A stretch of DNA of 64,000 nt from Ptiloglossa arizonensis. Taxonomy: Eukaryota > Arthropoda > Insecta > Hymenoptera > Colletidae. The number at the start of each line of letters is the position of its first letter. Within the stretch, counting starts at the first letter, position 1. Below are positions 26,090 to 38,827 of the stretch, in pieces. The notes under the pieces were generated by a model that did not search any database, was not told where the DNA came from, and saw only the letters and a program-made list of their open reading frames with translations. The stretch is from NCBI RefSeq assembly GCF_051014685.1, contig NW_027479427.1, positions 62,001 through 126,000 of the forward strand, given 5' to 3'. The position numbers and the translations under genes are program-made.

Positions 26090-29000
26090 ACTTCTGCTGC
26101 TCCAAACGCTTAACCAGACTGGCCTAGGGAAAAAATACACATACCGTTGTAATCGGGCGAGTCTCTACTTAATTCTGCTGCTCCAAACGCTTAACCGGAA
26201 TGGCCTAGGGAAAAAATACACATACCGCTGTAATCGGGCGAGTTTCTACTTTCAGACGCAACAGTAATTTTTGGGTTAGGCCAATCCGTTCGCGAGATAT
26301 GGGAGTCTGAAGCCAAGGAAAGGTTGAGAAGGCAAAAAATTTTTCGCAATTCTGCTGCTCCAAACGCTTAACCAGAATGCCCTAGGGAAAAAATACACAT
26401 ACCGTCGTAATCGGGCGAGTTTCTACTTTCAGATGCAGCAGGAATTTTTGGGTTAGGTCAATCCGTTCCCGAGATATGGGAGTTTGAAGCCAAGAAATAG
26501 TTGAGAAGGCAAAAAATTTTTCGCAAATCTGCTGCTCCAAACGTATAACCAGAATGGCCTTGGGAAAAAATACACATACCGTCGTAATCGGGCGAGTTTC
26601 TACTTTCAGATGCAATAGGAATTATTGGGTTAGGTCAATCCGTTCGCGAGGTATGGGAGCTTGAAGCTAAGAAATGGTTGAGAAGACAACAAATTTTTCG
26701 CACTTCTGCTGCTCCAAACGCTTAACCCGAATGGCCTAGGAAAAAAATACACATACCGCTGTAATCGGGCGAGTCTCTACTTTCAGATGCAATAGGAATT
26801 TTTGGGTTAGGACAATCCGTTCGCGAGATATGGGAGTTTGATGCCAAGAAATGGTTGAGAAGGCAAACAATTTTTCGCAATTCTGCTGCTCCAAACGCTT
26901 AACCAGAATGGCCTAGGGAAAAAATACACATACCGTTGTAATCGGGCGAGTTTCTACTTTCAGATGCAATAGGAATTTTTGGGTTAGGTCAATCCGTTCG
27001 CGAGATAGGGGACTGTGAAGCTAAGAAATGGTTGAGAAGACAACAAATTTTTCGCAATTCTGCTGCTCCAAACGCTTAACCAGATTGGCCTAGGGACAAA
27101 ATACCCATACCGTTGTAATCGGGCGAGTTTCTACTTTCAGATGCAATAGGAATTTTTGGGTTAGGTCAATCCGTTCGCGAGATATGGGAGTATGAAGCTA
27201 AGAAATGGTTGAGAAGACAACAAATTTTTCGCACTTCTGCTGCTCCAAACGCTTAACCAGACTGGCCTAGGGAAAAAATACACATACCGGTGTAATCGGG
27301 CGAGTCTCTACTTAATTCTGCTGCTCCAAACGCTTAACCAGGCTGGCCTAGGGAAAAAATACACATACCGTTGTAATCGGGCGAGTTTCTACTTTCAGAT
27401 GCAATACGAATTTTTGGGTTAGGTCAATCCGTTCGCGAGATATGGGAGTTTGAAGCCAAGAAATGGTTGAGATGGCAAAAATTTTTCGCAATTCTGCTGC
27501 TCCAAACGCTTAACCAGAATGGCCTAGGGAAAAAATACACATACCGTTGTAATCGGGCGAGTTTCTACTTTCAGATGCAATACGAATTTTTGGGTTAGGT
27601 CAATCCGTTCGCGAGATATGGGAGTTAAAAGCTAGGAAATGGTTGAGAAGACAACAATTTTTTCGCACTTCTGCTGCACCAAACGCTTAACCAGAATGGC
27701 CTAGGGAAAAAATGCACATTCCGTTGTAATCGGGCGAGTTTCTACTTTCAGACACAACAGGAATTTTTGTGTTAGGTCAATCCGTTCGCGAGATATGGGA
27801 GTTTGGAGCTAAGAAATGGTTGAGAAGGCAAAAAATTTTTCGCAATTCTGCTGCTCCAAACGCTTAACCAGAATGGCCTAGGGAAAAAATACACATACCG
27901 TTGTAAGCGGGCGAGTTTCTACTTTCAGATGCAATAGGAATTTTTGGGTAAGGTCAATCCGATCGCGAGATATGGTAGTTTGAGGCTCAGAAATGGTTGA
28001 GAAGACAGCAAATTGTTCGCACTTCTGCTGCTCCAAACGCTTAACCAGAATGGCCTAGGGAAAAAATACGCTTACCGTTGTAATCGAGCGAGTTTCTACT
28101 TTCAGACGCAGCAGGAATTTTTGGGTTTGGTCAATCCGTTCATGAGATATGGGACTTTGAAGCTGAGAAATGGTTGAGAAGGCAAAAAGTTATTCGCAAT
28201 TCTGCTGCTCCAAACGCATAACCAGACTGGCCTAGGGAAAAAATACATATACCGTTGTAATCGGGCGAGTTTCTACTTTCAGATGCAACAGGAATTTTTG
28301 GGTTAGGTCAATCCGTTCGCGAGATATGGGAGTTTGAGGCTAAGAAATGGTTGGGAAGACATCAAATTTTTCGCACTTCTGCTGCTCCAAACGCTTAACC
28401 CGAATGGCCTAGGAAAAAAATACACATACCGTTGTAATCGGGCGAGTCTCTACTTAATTCTGCTGCTCCAAACGCTTAACCAGAATGGCCTAGGGAAAAA
28501 ATAAACATACCGCTGTAATCGGGCGAGTTTCTACTTTCAGACGCAAGAGGAATTTTTGGGTTAGGCCAATCCGTTCGCGAGATATGGGAGTCTGAAGCCA
28601 AGGAAAGGTTGAGAAGGCAAAAAATTTTTCGCAATTCTGCTGCTCCAAACGCTTAACCAGAATGCCCTAGGGAAAAAATACACATACCGTCGTAATCGGG
28701 CGAGTTTCTACTTTCAGATGCAGCAGGAATTTTTGGGTTAGGTCAATCCGTTCCCGAGATATGGGAGTTTGAAGCCAAGAAATAGTTGAGAAGGCAAAAA
28801 AGTTTTCGCAAATCTGCTGCTCCAAACGTATAACCAGAATGGCCTTGGGAAAAAATACACATACCGTCGTAATCGGGCGAGTTTCTACTTTCAGATGCAA
28901 TAGGAATTTTTGGGTTTGGTCAATCCGTTCGCGAGGTATGGGAGCTTGAAGCTAAGAAATGGTTGAGAAGACAACAAATTTTTCGCACTTCTGCTGCTCC

Positions 29001-29775
29001 AAACGCTTAACCCGAATGGCCTAGGAAAAAAATACACATACCGTTGTAATCGGGCGAGTCTCTACTTTCAGATGCAATAGGAATTTTTGGGTTAGGACAA
29101 TCCGTTCGCGAGATATGGGAGTTTGAAGCCAAGAAATGGTTGAGAAGGCAAACAATTTTTCGCAATTCTGCTGCTCCAAACGCTTAACGCGAATGGCCTA
29201 GGAAAAATATACACATACCGTTGTAATCGGGCGAGTCTCTACTTTCAGATGCAATAGGAATTTTTGGGTTAGGTCAATCCGTTCGCGAGATATGGGAGTT
29301 TGATGCCAAGAAATGGTTGAGAAGGCAAACAATTTTTCGCAATTCTGCTGCTCCAAACGCTTAACCAGAATGTCCTAGGGAAAAAATACACATACCGTTG
29401 TAATCGGGCGAGTTTCTACTTTCAGATGCAATAGGAATTTTTGGGTTAGGTCAATCCGTTCGCGAGATAGGGGACTGTGAAGCTAAGAAATGGTTGAGAT
29501 TGCAAAAAATTTTTCGCACTTCTGCTGCTCCAAACGCTTAACCAGATTGGCCTAGGGACAAAATACCCATACTGTTGTCATCGGGCGAGTTTCTACTTTC
29601 AGATGCAATAGGAATTTTTGGGTTAGGTCAATCCGTTCGCGAGATATGGGAGTATGAAGCTAAGAAATGGTTGAGAAGACAACAAATTTTTCGCACTTCT
29701 GCTGCTCCAAACGCTTAACCAGACTGGCCTAGGGAAAAAATACACATACCGGTGTAATCGGGCGAGTCTCTACTT
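26090..29775 (+). repeat. 81-bp truncated monomers, third cluster (4 copies)
   Basis: The units are 26090-26170, 27233-27313, 28375-28455 and 29695-29775. They correspond one to one to the units at 17628, 18771, 20267 and 21587 in the upstream copy of the same 4.9-kb block. They were therefore carried along by segmental duplication rather than formed anew. Confidence 0.92.
26879..27055 (+). repeat. Representative full-length 177-bp monomer
   Basis: This copy is close to the window consensus, differing mainly at GATAGGGGACTGTG where most copies have GATATGGGAGTTTG. Landmarks in order: GCTGCTCC at m7-14; CCTAGG (AvrII palindrome) at m34-39 followed by an A6 run at m41-46; the conserved CCGTTGTAATCGGGCGAG at m55-72; AGGAATTTTTGGGTTAGG at m93-110; TTCGCGAG at m119-126, containing the NruI palindrome TCGCGA; ATATGGG then TTGAAGCTAAGAAATGG at m137-153; and AAATTTTTCGC at the end. 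The consensus holds 8 CpG dinucleotides. G (42) exceeds C (31) on the plus strand. Confidence 0.9.
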
Positions 29776-30640
29776 AATTCTGCTGCTGCAAACGCTTAAC
29801 CAGACTGGCCTAGGGAAAAAATACACATACCGTTGTAATCGGGCGAGTTTCTACTTTCAGATGTAATACGAATTTTTGGGTTAGGTCAATCCGTTCGCGA
29901 GATATGGGAGTTTGAAGCCAAGAAATGGTTGAGATGGCAAAAATTTTTCGCAATTCTGCTGCTCCAAACGCTTAACCAGAATGGCCTAGGGAAAAAATAC
30001 ACATACCGTTGTAATCGGGCGAGTTTCTACTTTCAGATGCAATACGAATTTTTGGGTTAGGTCAATCCGTTCGCGAGATATGGGAGTTAAAAGCTAGGAA
30101 ATGGTTGAAAAGGCAAACAATTTTTCGCAATTCTGCTGCTTCAAACCCTTAACCAGAATAGCCTAGGGAAAAAATACCCATACCGTTGCAATTCGGCGAG
30201 TTTCTACTTTCAAATGCAATAGGAATTTTTGTGTTAGGTCAATCCGTTCGCGAGATATGGAAGTTTGAAGCCAAGAAATGGTTGAGATTGCAAAAAATTT
30301 TTCGCAATTCTGCTGCTCCAAACGCTTAACCAGAATGGCCTAGGGAAAAAATACACATACCGTTGTAATCGGGCGAGTTTCTACTTTCAGATGCAATAGG
30401 AATTTTTGGGTTAGGTCAATCCGTTCGCGAGATATCGGAGTTTGAAGCAAAGAAATGGTTGAGAAGACTACAAATTGTTCGCACTTCTGCTGCTCCAAAC
30501 GCTTAACCAGAATGGCCTAGGGAAAAAATGCACATTCCGTTGTAATCGGGCGAGTTTCTACTTTCAGACACAACAGGAATTTTTGTGTTAGGTCAATCCG
30601 TTCGCGAGATATGGGAGTTTGGAACTAAGAAATGGTTGAG

Positions 30641-33600
30641 AAGACCACAAATTTTTCGCACTTCTGCTGCTCCAACCGCTTAACCAGAATGGCCTAGGGA
30701 AAAAATACGCATACCGTTGTAATCGGGCGAGTTTCTTCTTTCAGTCGCAGCAGGAATTTTTGGGTTTGGTCAATCCGTTCGTGAGATATGGGACATTGAA
30801 GCTAAGAAATGGTTGAGAAGACAACAAATTTTTCGCAATTCTGCTGCTCCAAACGCTTAACCAGAATGGCCTAGGGAAAAAATACACATTCCGTTGTAAT
30901 CGGGCGAGTTTCTACTTTCAGACACAACAGGAATTTTTGTGTTAGGTCAATCCGTTCGCGAGATATGGGAGTTTGGAACTAAGAAATGGTTGAGAAGGCA
31001 AAAAATTTTTCGCAATTCTGCTGCCCCAAACGCTTAACCAGAATGGCCTAGGGAAAAAATACACATACCGTTGTAAGCGGGCGAGTTTCTACTTTCAGAT
31101 GCAATAGGAATTTTTGGGTAAGGTCAATCCGATCGCGAGATATGGGAGTTTGAGGCTCAGAAATGGTTGAGAAGACAACAAATTGTTCGCACTTCTGCTG
31201 CTCCAAACGCTTAACCAGAATGGCCTAGAGAAAAAATACACATGCCGTTGTAATCGGGCGAGTTTCTACTTTCAAATGCAATAGGAATTTTTTGTTAGGT
31301 CAATCCGTTCGCGAGATATGGGAGTTTGAAGCTAAGAAATGGTTGAGAAGACCACAAATTTTTCGCACTTCTGCTGCTCCAAACGCTTAACCAGAATGGT
31401 CTAGGGAAAAAATACACATACCGTTGTAATCGGGCGAGTTTCTACTTTCAGACGCAGCAGGAATTTTTGGGTTAGGTCAATCCGTTCGCGAGATATGGGA
31501 GTTTGAGGCTAAGAAATGGTTGAGAAGACAACAAATTTTTCGCACTTCTGCTGCTCCAACCGCTTAACCAGAATGGCCTAGGGAAAAAATACGCATACCG
31601 TTGTAATCGGGCGAGTTTCTTCTTTCAGTCGCAGCAGGAATTTTTGGGTTTGTTCAATCCGTTCATGAGATATGGGACTTTGAAGCTAAGAAATGGTTGA
31701 GAAGACAACAAATTTTTCGCAATTCTGCTGCTCCAAACGCTTAACCAGAATGGCCTAGGGAAAAAATACACATTCCGTTGTAATCGGGCGAGTTTCTACT
31801 TTCAGACACAACAGGAATTTTTGTGTTAGGTCAATCCGTTCGCGAGATATGGGAGTTTGGAACTAAGAAATGGTTGAGAAGGCAAAAAATTTTTCGCAAT
31901 TCTGCTGCTCCAAACGCTTAACCAGAATGGCCTAGGGAAAAAATACACATACCGTTGTAAGCGGGCGAGTTTCTACTTTCAGATGCAATAGGAATTTTTG
32001 GGTAAGGTCAATCCGATCGCGAGATATGGGAGTTTGAGGCTCAGAAATGGTTGAGAAGACAACAAATTGTTCGCACTTCTGCTGCTCCAAACGCTTAACC
32101 AGAATGGCCTAGGGAAAAAATACACATGCCGTTGTAATCGGGCGAGTTTCTACTTTCAAATGCAATAGGAATTTTTTGTTAGGTCAATCCGTTCGCGAGA
32201 TATGGGAGTTTGGAACTAAGAAATGGTTGAGAAGACCACAAATTTTTCGCACTTCTGCTGCTCCAACCGCTTAACCAGAATGGCCTAGGGAAAAAATACG
32301 CATACCGTTGTAATCGGGCGAGTTTCTTCTTTCAGTCGCAGCAGGAATTTTTGGGTTTGGTCAATCCGTTCGTGAGATATGGGACATTGAAGCTAAGAAA
32401 TGGTTGAGAAGACAACAAATTGTTCGCACTTCTGCTGCTCCAAACGCTTAACCAGAATGGCCTAGAGAAAAAATACACATGCCGTTGTAATCGGGCGAGT
32501 TTCTACTTTCAAATGCAATAGGAATTTTTTGTTAGGTCAATCCGTTCGCGAGATATGGGAGTTTGAAGCTAAGAAATGGTTGAGAAGACCACAAATTTTT
32601 CGCACTTCTGCTGCTCCAAACGCTTAACCAGAATGGTCTAGGGAAAAAATACACATACCGTTGTAATCGGGCGAGTTTCTACTTTCAGACGCAGCAGGAA
32701 TTTTTGGGTTAGGTCAATCCGTTCGCGAGATATGGGAGTTTGAGGCTAAGAAATGGTTGAGAAGACAACAAATTTTTCGCACTTCTGCTGCTCCAACCGC
32801 TTAACCAGAATGGCCTAGGGAAAAAATACGCATACCGTTGTAATCGGGCGAGTTTCTTCTTTCAGTCGCAGCAGGAATTTTTGGGTTTGTTCAATCCGTT
32901 CATGAGATATGGGACTTTGAAGCTAAGAAATGGTTGAGAAGACAACAAATTTTTCGCAATTCTGCTGCTCCAAACGCTTAACCAGAATGGCCTAGGGAAA
33001 AAATACACATTCCGTTGTAATCGGGCGAGTTTCTACTTTCAGACCAACAGGAATTTTTGTGTTAGGTCAATCCGTTCGCGAGATATGGGAGTTTGGAACT
33101 AAGAAATGGTTGAGAAGGCAAAAAATTTTTCGCAATTCTGCTGCTCCAAACGCTTAACCAGAATGGCCTAGGGAAAAAATACACATACCGTTGTAAGCGG
33201 GCGAGTTTCTACTTTCAGATGCAATAGGAATTTTTGGGTAAGGTCAATCCGATCGCGAGATATGGGAGTTTGAGGCTCAGAAATGGTTGAGAAGACAACA
33301 AATTGTTCGCACTTCTGCTGCTCCAAACGCTTAACCAGAATGGCCTAGGGAAAAAATACACATGCCGTTGTAATCGGGCGAGTTTCTACTTTCAAATGCA
33401 ATAGGAATTTTTTGTTAGGTCAATCCGTTCGCGAGATATGGGAGTTTGAAGCTAAGAAATGGTTGAGAAGACCACAAATTTTTCGCACTTCTGCTGCTCC
33501 AAACGCTTAACCAGAATGGTCTAGGGAAAAAATACACATACCGTTGTAATCGGGCGAGTTTCTACTTTCAGACGCAGCAGGAATTTTTGGGTTAGGTCAA

Positions 33601-35230
33601 TCCGTTCGCGAGATATGGGAGTTTGAGGCTAAGAAATGGTTGAGAAGACAACAAATTTTTCGCACTTCTGCTGCTCCAACCGCTTAACCAGAATGGCCTA
33701 GGGAAAAAATACGCATACCGTTGTAATCGGGCGAGTTTCTTCTTTCAGTCGCAGCAGGAATTTTTGGGTTTGTTCAATCCGTTCATGAGATATGGGACTT
33801 TGAAGCTAAGAAATGGTTGAGAAGACAACAAATTTTTCGCAATTCTGTTGCTCCAAACGCTTAACCAGAATGGCCTAGGGAAAAAATACACATTCCGTTG
33901 TAATCGGGCGAGTTTCTACTTTCAGACACAACAGGAATTTTTGTGTTAGGTCAATCCGTTCGCGAGATATGGGAGTTTGGAACTAAGAAATGGTTGAGAA
34001 GGCAACAAATTGTTCGCACTTCTGCTGCTCCAAACGCTTAACCAGAATGGCCTAGGGAAAAAATACACATGCCGTTGTAATCGGGCGAGTTTCTACTTTC
34101 AAATGCAATAGGAATTTTTTGTTAGGTCAATCCGTTCGCGAGATATGGGAGTTTGAAGCTAAGAAATGGTTGAGAAGACCACAAATTTTTCGCACTTCTG
34201 CTGCTCCAAACGCTTAACCAGAATGGTCTAGGGAAAAAATACACATACCGTTGTAATCGGGCGAGTTTCTACTTTCAGACGCAGCAGGAATTTTTGGGTT
34301 AGGTCAATCCGTTCGCGAGATATGGGAGTTTGAGGCTAAGAAATGGTTGAGAAGACAACAAATTTTTCGCACTTCTGCTGCTCCAAACGCTTAACCAGAA
34401 TGGCCTAGGGAAAAAATACACATTCCGTTGTAATCGGGCGAGTTTCTACTTTCAGACACAACAGGAATTTTTGTGTTAGGTCAATCCGTTCGCGAGATAT
34501 GGGAGTTTGGAACTAAGAAGTGGTTGAGAAGACCACAAATTTTTCGCACTTCTGCTGCTCCAACCGCTTAACCAGAATGGCCTAGGGAAAAAATACGCAT
34601 ACCGTTGTAATCGGGCGAGTTTCTTCTTTCAGTCGCAGCAGGAATTTTTGGGTTTGGTCAATCCGTTCATGAGATATGGGACTTTGAAGCTAAGAAATGG
34701 TTGAGAAGACAACAAATTGTTCGCACTTCTGCTGCTCCAAACGCTTAACCAGAATGGCCTAGGGAAAAAATACACATGCCGTTGTAATCGGGCGTGTTTC
34801 TACTTTCAAATGCAATAGGAATTTTTTGTTAGGCCAATCCGTTCGCGAGATATGGGAGTTTGAAGCTAAGAAATGGTTGAGAAGACCACAAATTTTTCGC
34901 ACTTCTGCTGCTCCAAACGCTTAACCAGAATGGTCTAGGGAAAAAATACACATACCGTTGTAATCGGGCGAGTTTCTACTTTCAGACGCAGCAGGAATTT
35001 TTGGGTTAGGTCAATCCGTTCGCGAGATATGGGAGTTTGAGGCTAAGAAATGGTTGAGAAGACAACAAATTTTTCGCACTTCTGCTGCTCCAACCGCTTA
35101 ACCAGAATGGCCTAGGGAAAAAATACGCATACCGTTGTAATCGGGCGAGTTTCTTCTTTCAGTCGCAGCAGGAATTTTTGGGTTTGGTCAATCCGTTCAT
35201 GAGATATGGGACTTTGAAGCTAAGAAATGG
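30641..35230 (+). repeat. Shuffled five-monomer HOR (types P-Q-R-S-T)
   Basis: Five monomer types recur. P has CTCCAACCGC and TTCTTTCAGTCGC. Q has CACATTCCG, GACACAACAGG and TTTGGAACTAAG. R has GTAAGCGGG, GGTAAGGTC and CGATCGCGAG. S has CACATGCCG and AATTTTTTGTTAGG and is one base short. T has GGTCTAGGG and GACGCAGCAGG. Starts of TCTTTCAGTC in P at 30737, 31621, 32858, 33741, 34625 and 35155 give periods 884, 1237, 883, 884 and 530. I read the successive orders as PQRST, PQRSPST, PQRST, PQSTQ and PST. Confidence 0.85.
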
Positions 35231-36623
35231 TTGAGAAGACAACAAATTTTTCGCAATTCTGCTGCTCCAAACGCTTAACCAGAATGGCCTAGGGAAAAAA
35301 TACACATGCCGTTGTAATCGGGCGAGTTTCTACTTTCAAATGCAATAGGAATTTTTGGGTTAGGTCAATCCGTTCGCGAGATATGGAAGTTTGAAGCCAA
35401 GAAATGGTTGAGATTGCAAAAAATTTTTCGCAATTCTGCTGCTCCAAACGCTTAACCAGAATGGCCTGGGGAAAAAATACACATGCCGTTGTAATCGGGC
35501 GAGTTTCTACTTTTAAATGCAATAGGAATTTTTGGGTTAGGTCAATCCGTTCGCGAGATATGGGAGTATGAAGCTAAGAAATGGTTGGGAAGAGAAGAAA
35601 TTTTTCGCAATTCTGCTGCTCCAAACGCTCAACCAGAATGGGCTAGGGCAAAAATACGCTTACCGTTGTAGTCCGGCGAGTTTCTACTTTCAGACGCAGC
35701 AGGAATTTTTGGGTTTGGTCAATCCATTCATGAGATATGGGACTTTGAACCTGAGAAATGGTTGAGAAGGCAAAAAATTATTCGCAATTCTGCTGCTCCA
35801 AACGCATAACCAGACTGGCCTAGGGAAAAAATACATATACCGTTGTAATCGGGCGAGTTTCTACTTTCAGATGCAACAGGAATTTTTGGGTTAGGTCAAT
35901 CCGTTCGCGAGATATGGGAGTTTGAGTCTAAGAAATGGTTGAGGAGACAACAAATTTTTCGCAATTCTGCTGCTCCAAACGCTCAACCAGAATGGTCTAG
36001 GGAAAAAATACACATGCCGTTGTAATCGGGCGAGTTTCTACTTTCAAATGCAATAGGAATTTCTGGGTTAGGTCAATCCGTTCGCGCGATGTGTGAGTTT
36101 GAAGCTAAGAAATGGTTGAGAAGACAACAAATTTTTCGCAATTCTGCTGCTCCAAACGCTTAACCAGAATGGGCTAGGGAAAAAATACACATACCGTTGT
36201 AATCGGGCGAGTTTCTACTTTCAGATGCAATAGGAATTTTTGGGTTAGGTCAATCCGTTCGCGAGATAGGGGACTGTGAAGCTAAGAAATGGTTGAGAAG
36301 ACAACAAATTTTTCGCACTTCTGCTGCTCCAAACGCTTAACCAGACTGGCCTAGGGAAAAAATACACATACCGGTGTAATCGGGCGAGTCTCTACTTAAT
36401 TCTGCTGCTCCAAACGCTTAACCAGACTGGCCTAGGGAAAAAATACACATACCGTTGTAATCGGGCGAGTTTCTACATTCAGATGCAATAGGAGTTTTTG
36501 GGTTAGGTCAATCAATTCGCGAGATATGGGAGTTTGAAGTCAAGAAATGGTTGAGAAGGCAAAAAATTGTTCGCAATTCTGCTGCTCCAAACGCTTAACC
36601 AGAATGGCCTAGGGAAAAAATAC
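34565..36623 (+). repeat. 2027-bp HOR, copy 1
   Basis: The match to 36592 onward is at offset 2027 (11 full + 1 short unit less one base), continuing to 36623 at offset 2204 because copy 2 has one extra monomer. Markers include GGGCGTGTTTC with TTAGGCCAATCC, GTTGGGAAGAGAAGAAAT, GTAGTCCGGCGAG and GCGCGATGTGTGAG. One clear substitution is TTTGAACCTGAG (35755) against TTTGAAGCTGAG in copy 2. Confidence 0.88.
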
Positions 36624-38827
36624 GCATACCGTTGTAATCGGGCGAGTTTCTTCTTTCAGTCGCAGCAGGAATTTTTGGGTTTGGTCAATCCGTTCATGAG
36701 ATATGGGACTTTGAAGCTAAGAAATGGTTGAGAAGACAACAAATTGTTCGCACTTCTGCTGCTCCAAACGCTTAACCAGAATGGCCTAGGGAAAAAATAC
36801 ACATGCCGTTGTAATCGGGCGTGTTTCTACTTTCAAATGCAATAGGAATTTTTTGTTAGGCCAATCCGTTCGCGAGATATGGGAGTTTGAAGCTAAGAAA
36901 TGGTTGAGAAGACCACAAATTTTTCGCACTTCTGCTGCTCCAAACGCTTAACCAGAATGGTCTAGGGAAAAAATACACATACCGTTGTAATCGGGCGAGT
37001 TTCTACTTTCAGACGCAGCAGGAATTTTTGGGTTAGGTCAATCCGTTCGCGAGATATGGGAGTTTGAGGCTAAGAAATGGTTGAGAAGACAACAAATTTT
37101 TCGCACTTCTGCTGCTCCAACCGCTTAACCAGAATGGCCTAGGGAAAAAATACGCATACCGTTGTAATCGGGCGAGTTTCTTCTTTCAGTCGCAGCAGGA
37201 ATTTTTGGGTTTGGTCAATCCGTTCATGAGATATGGGACTTTGAAGCTAAGAAATGGTTGAGAAGACAACAAATTTTTCGCAATTCTGCTGCTCCAAACG
37301 CTTAACCAGAATGGCCTAGGGAAAAAATACACATGCCGTTGTAATCGGGCGAGTTTCTACTTTCAAATGCAATAGGAATTTTTGGGTTAGGTCAATCCGT
37401 TCGCGAGATATGGAAGTTTGAAGCCAAGAAATGGTTGAGATTGCAAAAAATTTTTCGCAATTCTGCTGCTCCAAACGCTTAACCAGAATGGCCTGGGGAA
37501 AAAATACACATGCCGTTGTAATCGGGCGAGTTTCTACTTTTAAATGCAATAGGAATTTTTGGGTTAGGTCAATCCGTTCGCGAGATATGGGAGTATGAAG
37601 CTAAGAAATGGTTGGGAAGAGAAGAAATTTTTCGCAATTCTGCTGCTCCAAACGCTCAACCAGAATGGGCTAGGGCAAAAATACGCTTACCGTTGTAGTC
37701 CGGCGAGTTTCTACTTTCAGACGCAGCAGGAATTTTTGGGTTTGGTCAATCCATTCATGAGATATGGGACTTTGAAGCTGAGAAATGGTTGAGAAGGCAA
37801 AAAATTATTCGCAATTCTGCTGCTCCAAACGCATAACCAGACTGGCCTAGGGAAAAAATACATATACCGTTGTAATCGGGCGAGTTTCTACTTTCAGATG
37901 CAACAGGAATTTTTGGGTTAGGTCAATCCGTTCGCGAGATATGGGAGTTTGAGTCTAAGAAATGGTTGAGGAGACAACAAATTTTTCGCAATTCTGCTGC
38001 TCCAAACGCTCAACCAGAATGGTCTAGGGAAAAAATACACATGCCGTTGTAATCGGGCGAGTTTCTACTTTCAAATGCAATAGGAATTTCTGGGTTAGGT
38101 CAATCCGTTCGCGCGATGTGTGAGTTTGAAGCTAAGAAATGGTTGAGAAGACAACAAATTTTTCGCAATTCTGCTGCTCCAAACGCTTAACCAGAATGGG
38201 CTAGGGAAAAAATACACATACCGTTGTAATCGGGCGAGTTTCTACTTTCAGATGCAATAGGAATTTTTGGGTTAGGTCAATCCGTTCGCGAGATAGGGGA
38301 CTGTGAAGCTAAGAAATGGTTGAGAAGACAACAAATTTTTCGCACTTCTGCTGCTCCAAACGCTTAACCAGATTGGCCTATGGACAAAATACCCATACCG
38401 TTGTAATCGGGCGAGTTTCTACTTTCAGATGCAATAGGAATTTTTGGGTTAGGTCAATCCGTTCGCGAGATATGGGAGTATGAAGCTAAGAAATGGTTGA
38501 GAAGACAACAAATTTTTCGCACTTCTGCTGCTCCAAACGCTTAACCAGACTGGCCTAGGGAAAAAATACACATACCGGTGTAATCGGGCGAGTCTCTACT
38601 TAATTCTGCTGCTCCAAACGCTTAACCAGACTGGCCTAGGGAAAAAATACACATACCGTTGTAATCGGGCGAGTTTCTACATTCAGATGCAATAGGAGTT
38701 TTTGGGTTAGGTCAATCAATTCGCGAGATATGGGAGTTTGAAGTCAAGAAATGGTTGAGAAGGCAAAAAATTGTTCGCAATTCTGCTGCTCCAAACGCTT
38801 AACCAGAATGGCCTAGGGAAAAAATAC
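36592..38827 (+). repeat. 2027-bp HOR, copy 2 (one monomer longer)
   Basis: This is the tandem second copy. It gains one full monomer around 38.37-38.55 kb, beginning CAGATTGGCCTATGGACAAAATACCC, which shifts the downstream offset by exactly 177. Its right part doubles as the start of the next block family. Confidence 0.87.

Larger units (their letters stand above)
26087..30640 (+). repeat. 4.9-kb duplicated block, copy 2 (4554 bp)
   Basis: This copy of 17625-22532 is shorter by exactly 354 bp. Minor changes include GGGAAAAAATAAACATACC (28495), CTGCTGCTGCAAACG (29785) and AATGTCCTAGGG (29370). It breaks off where GAAGGCAAAA of copy 1 is replaced by GAAGACCACAAAT, the start of the next HOR family. 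Confidence 0.9.

Noticed and set aside
26997..27004. TCGCGA and CCTAGG palindromes as regulatory operators
   Set aside because: They are present in most monomers as part of the consensus and nothing ties them to gene control. They are useful only as restriction landmarks (a 177-bp ladder).
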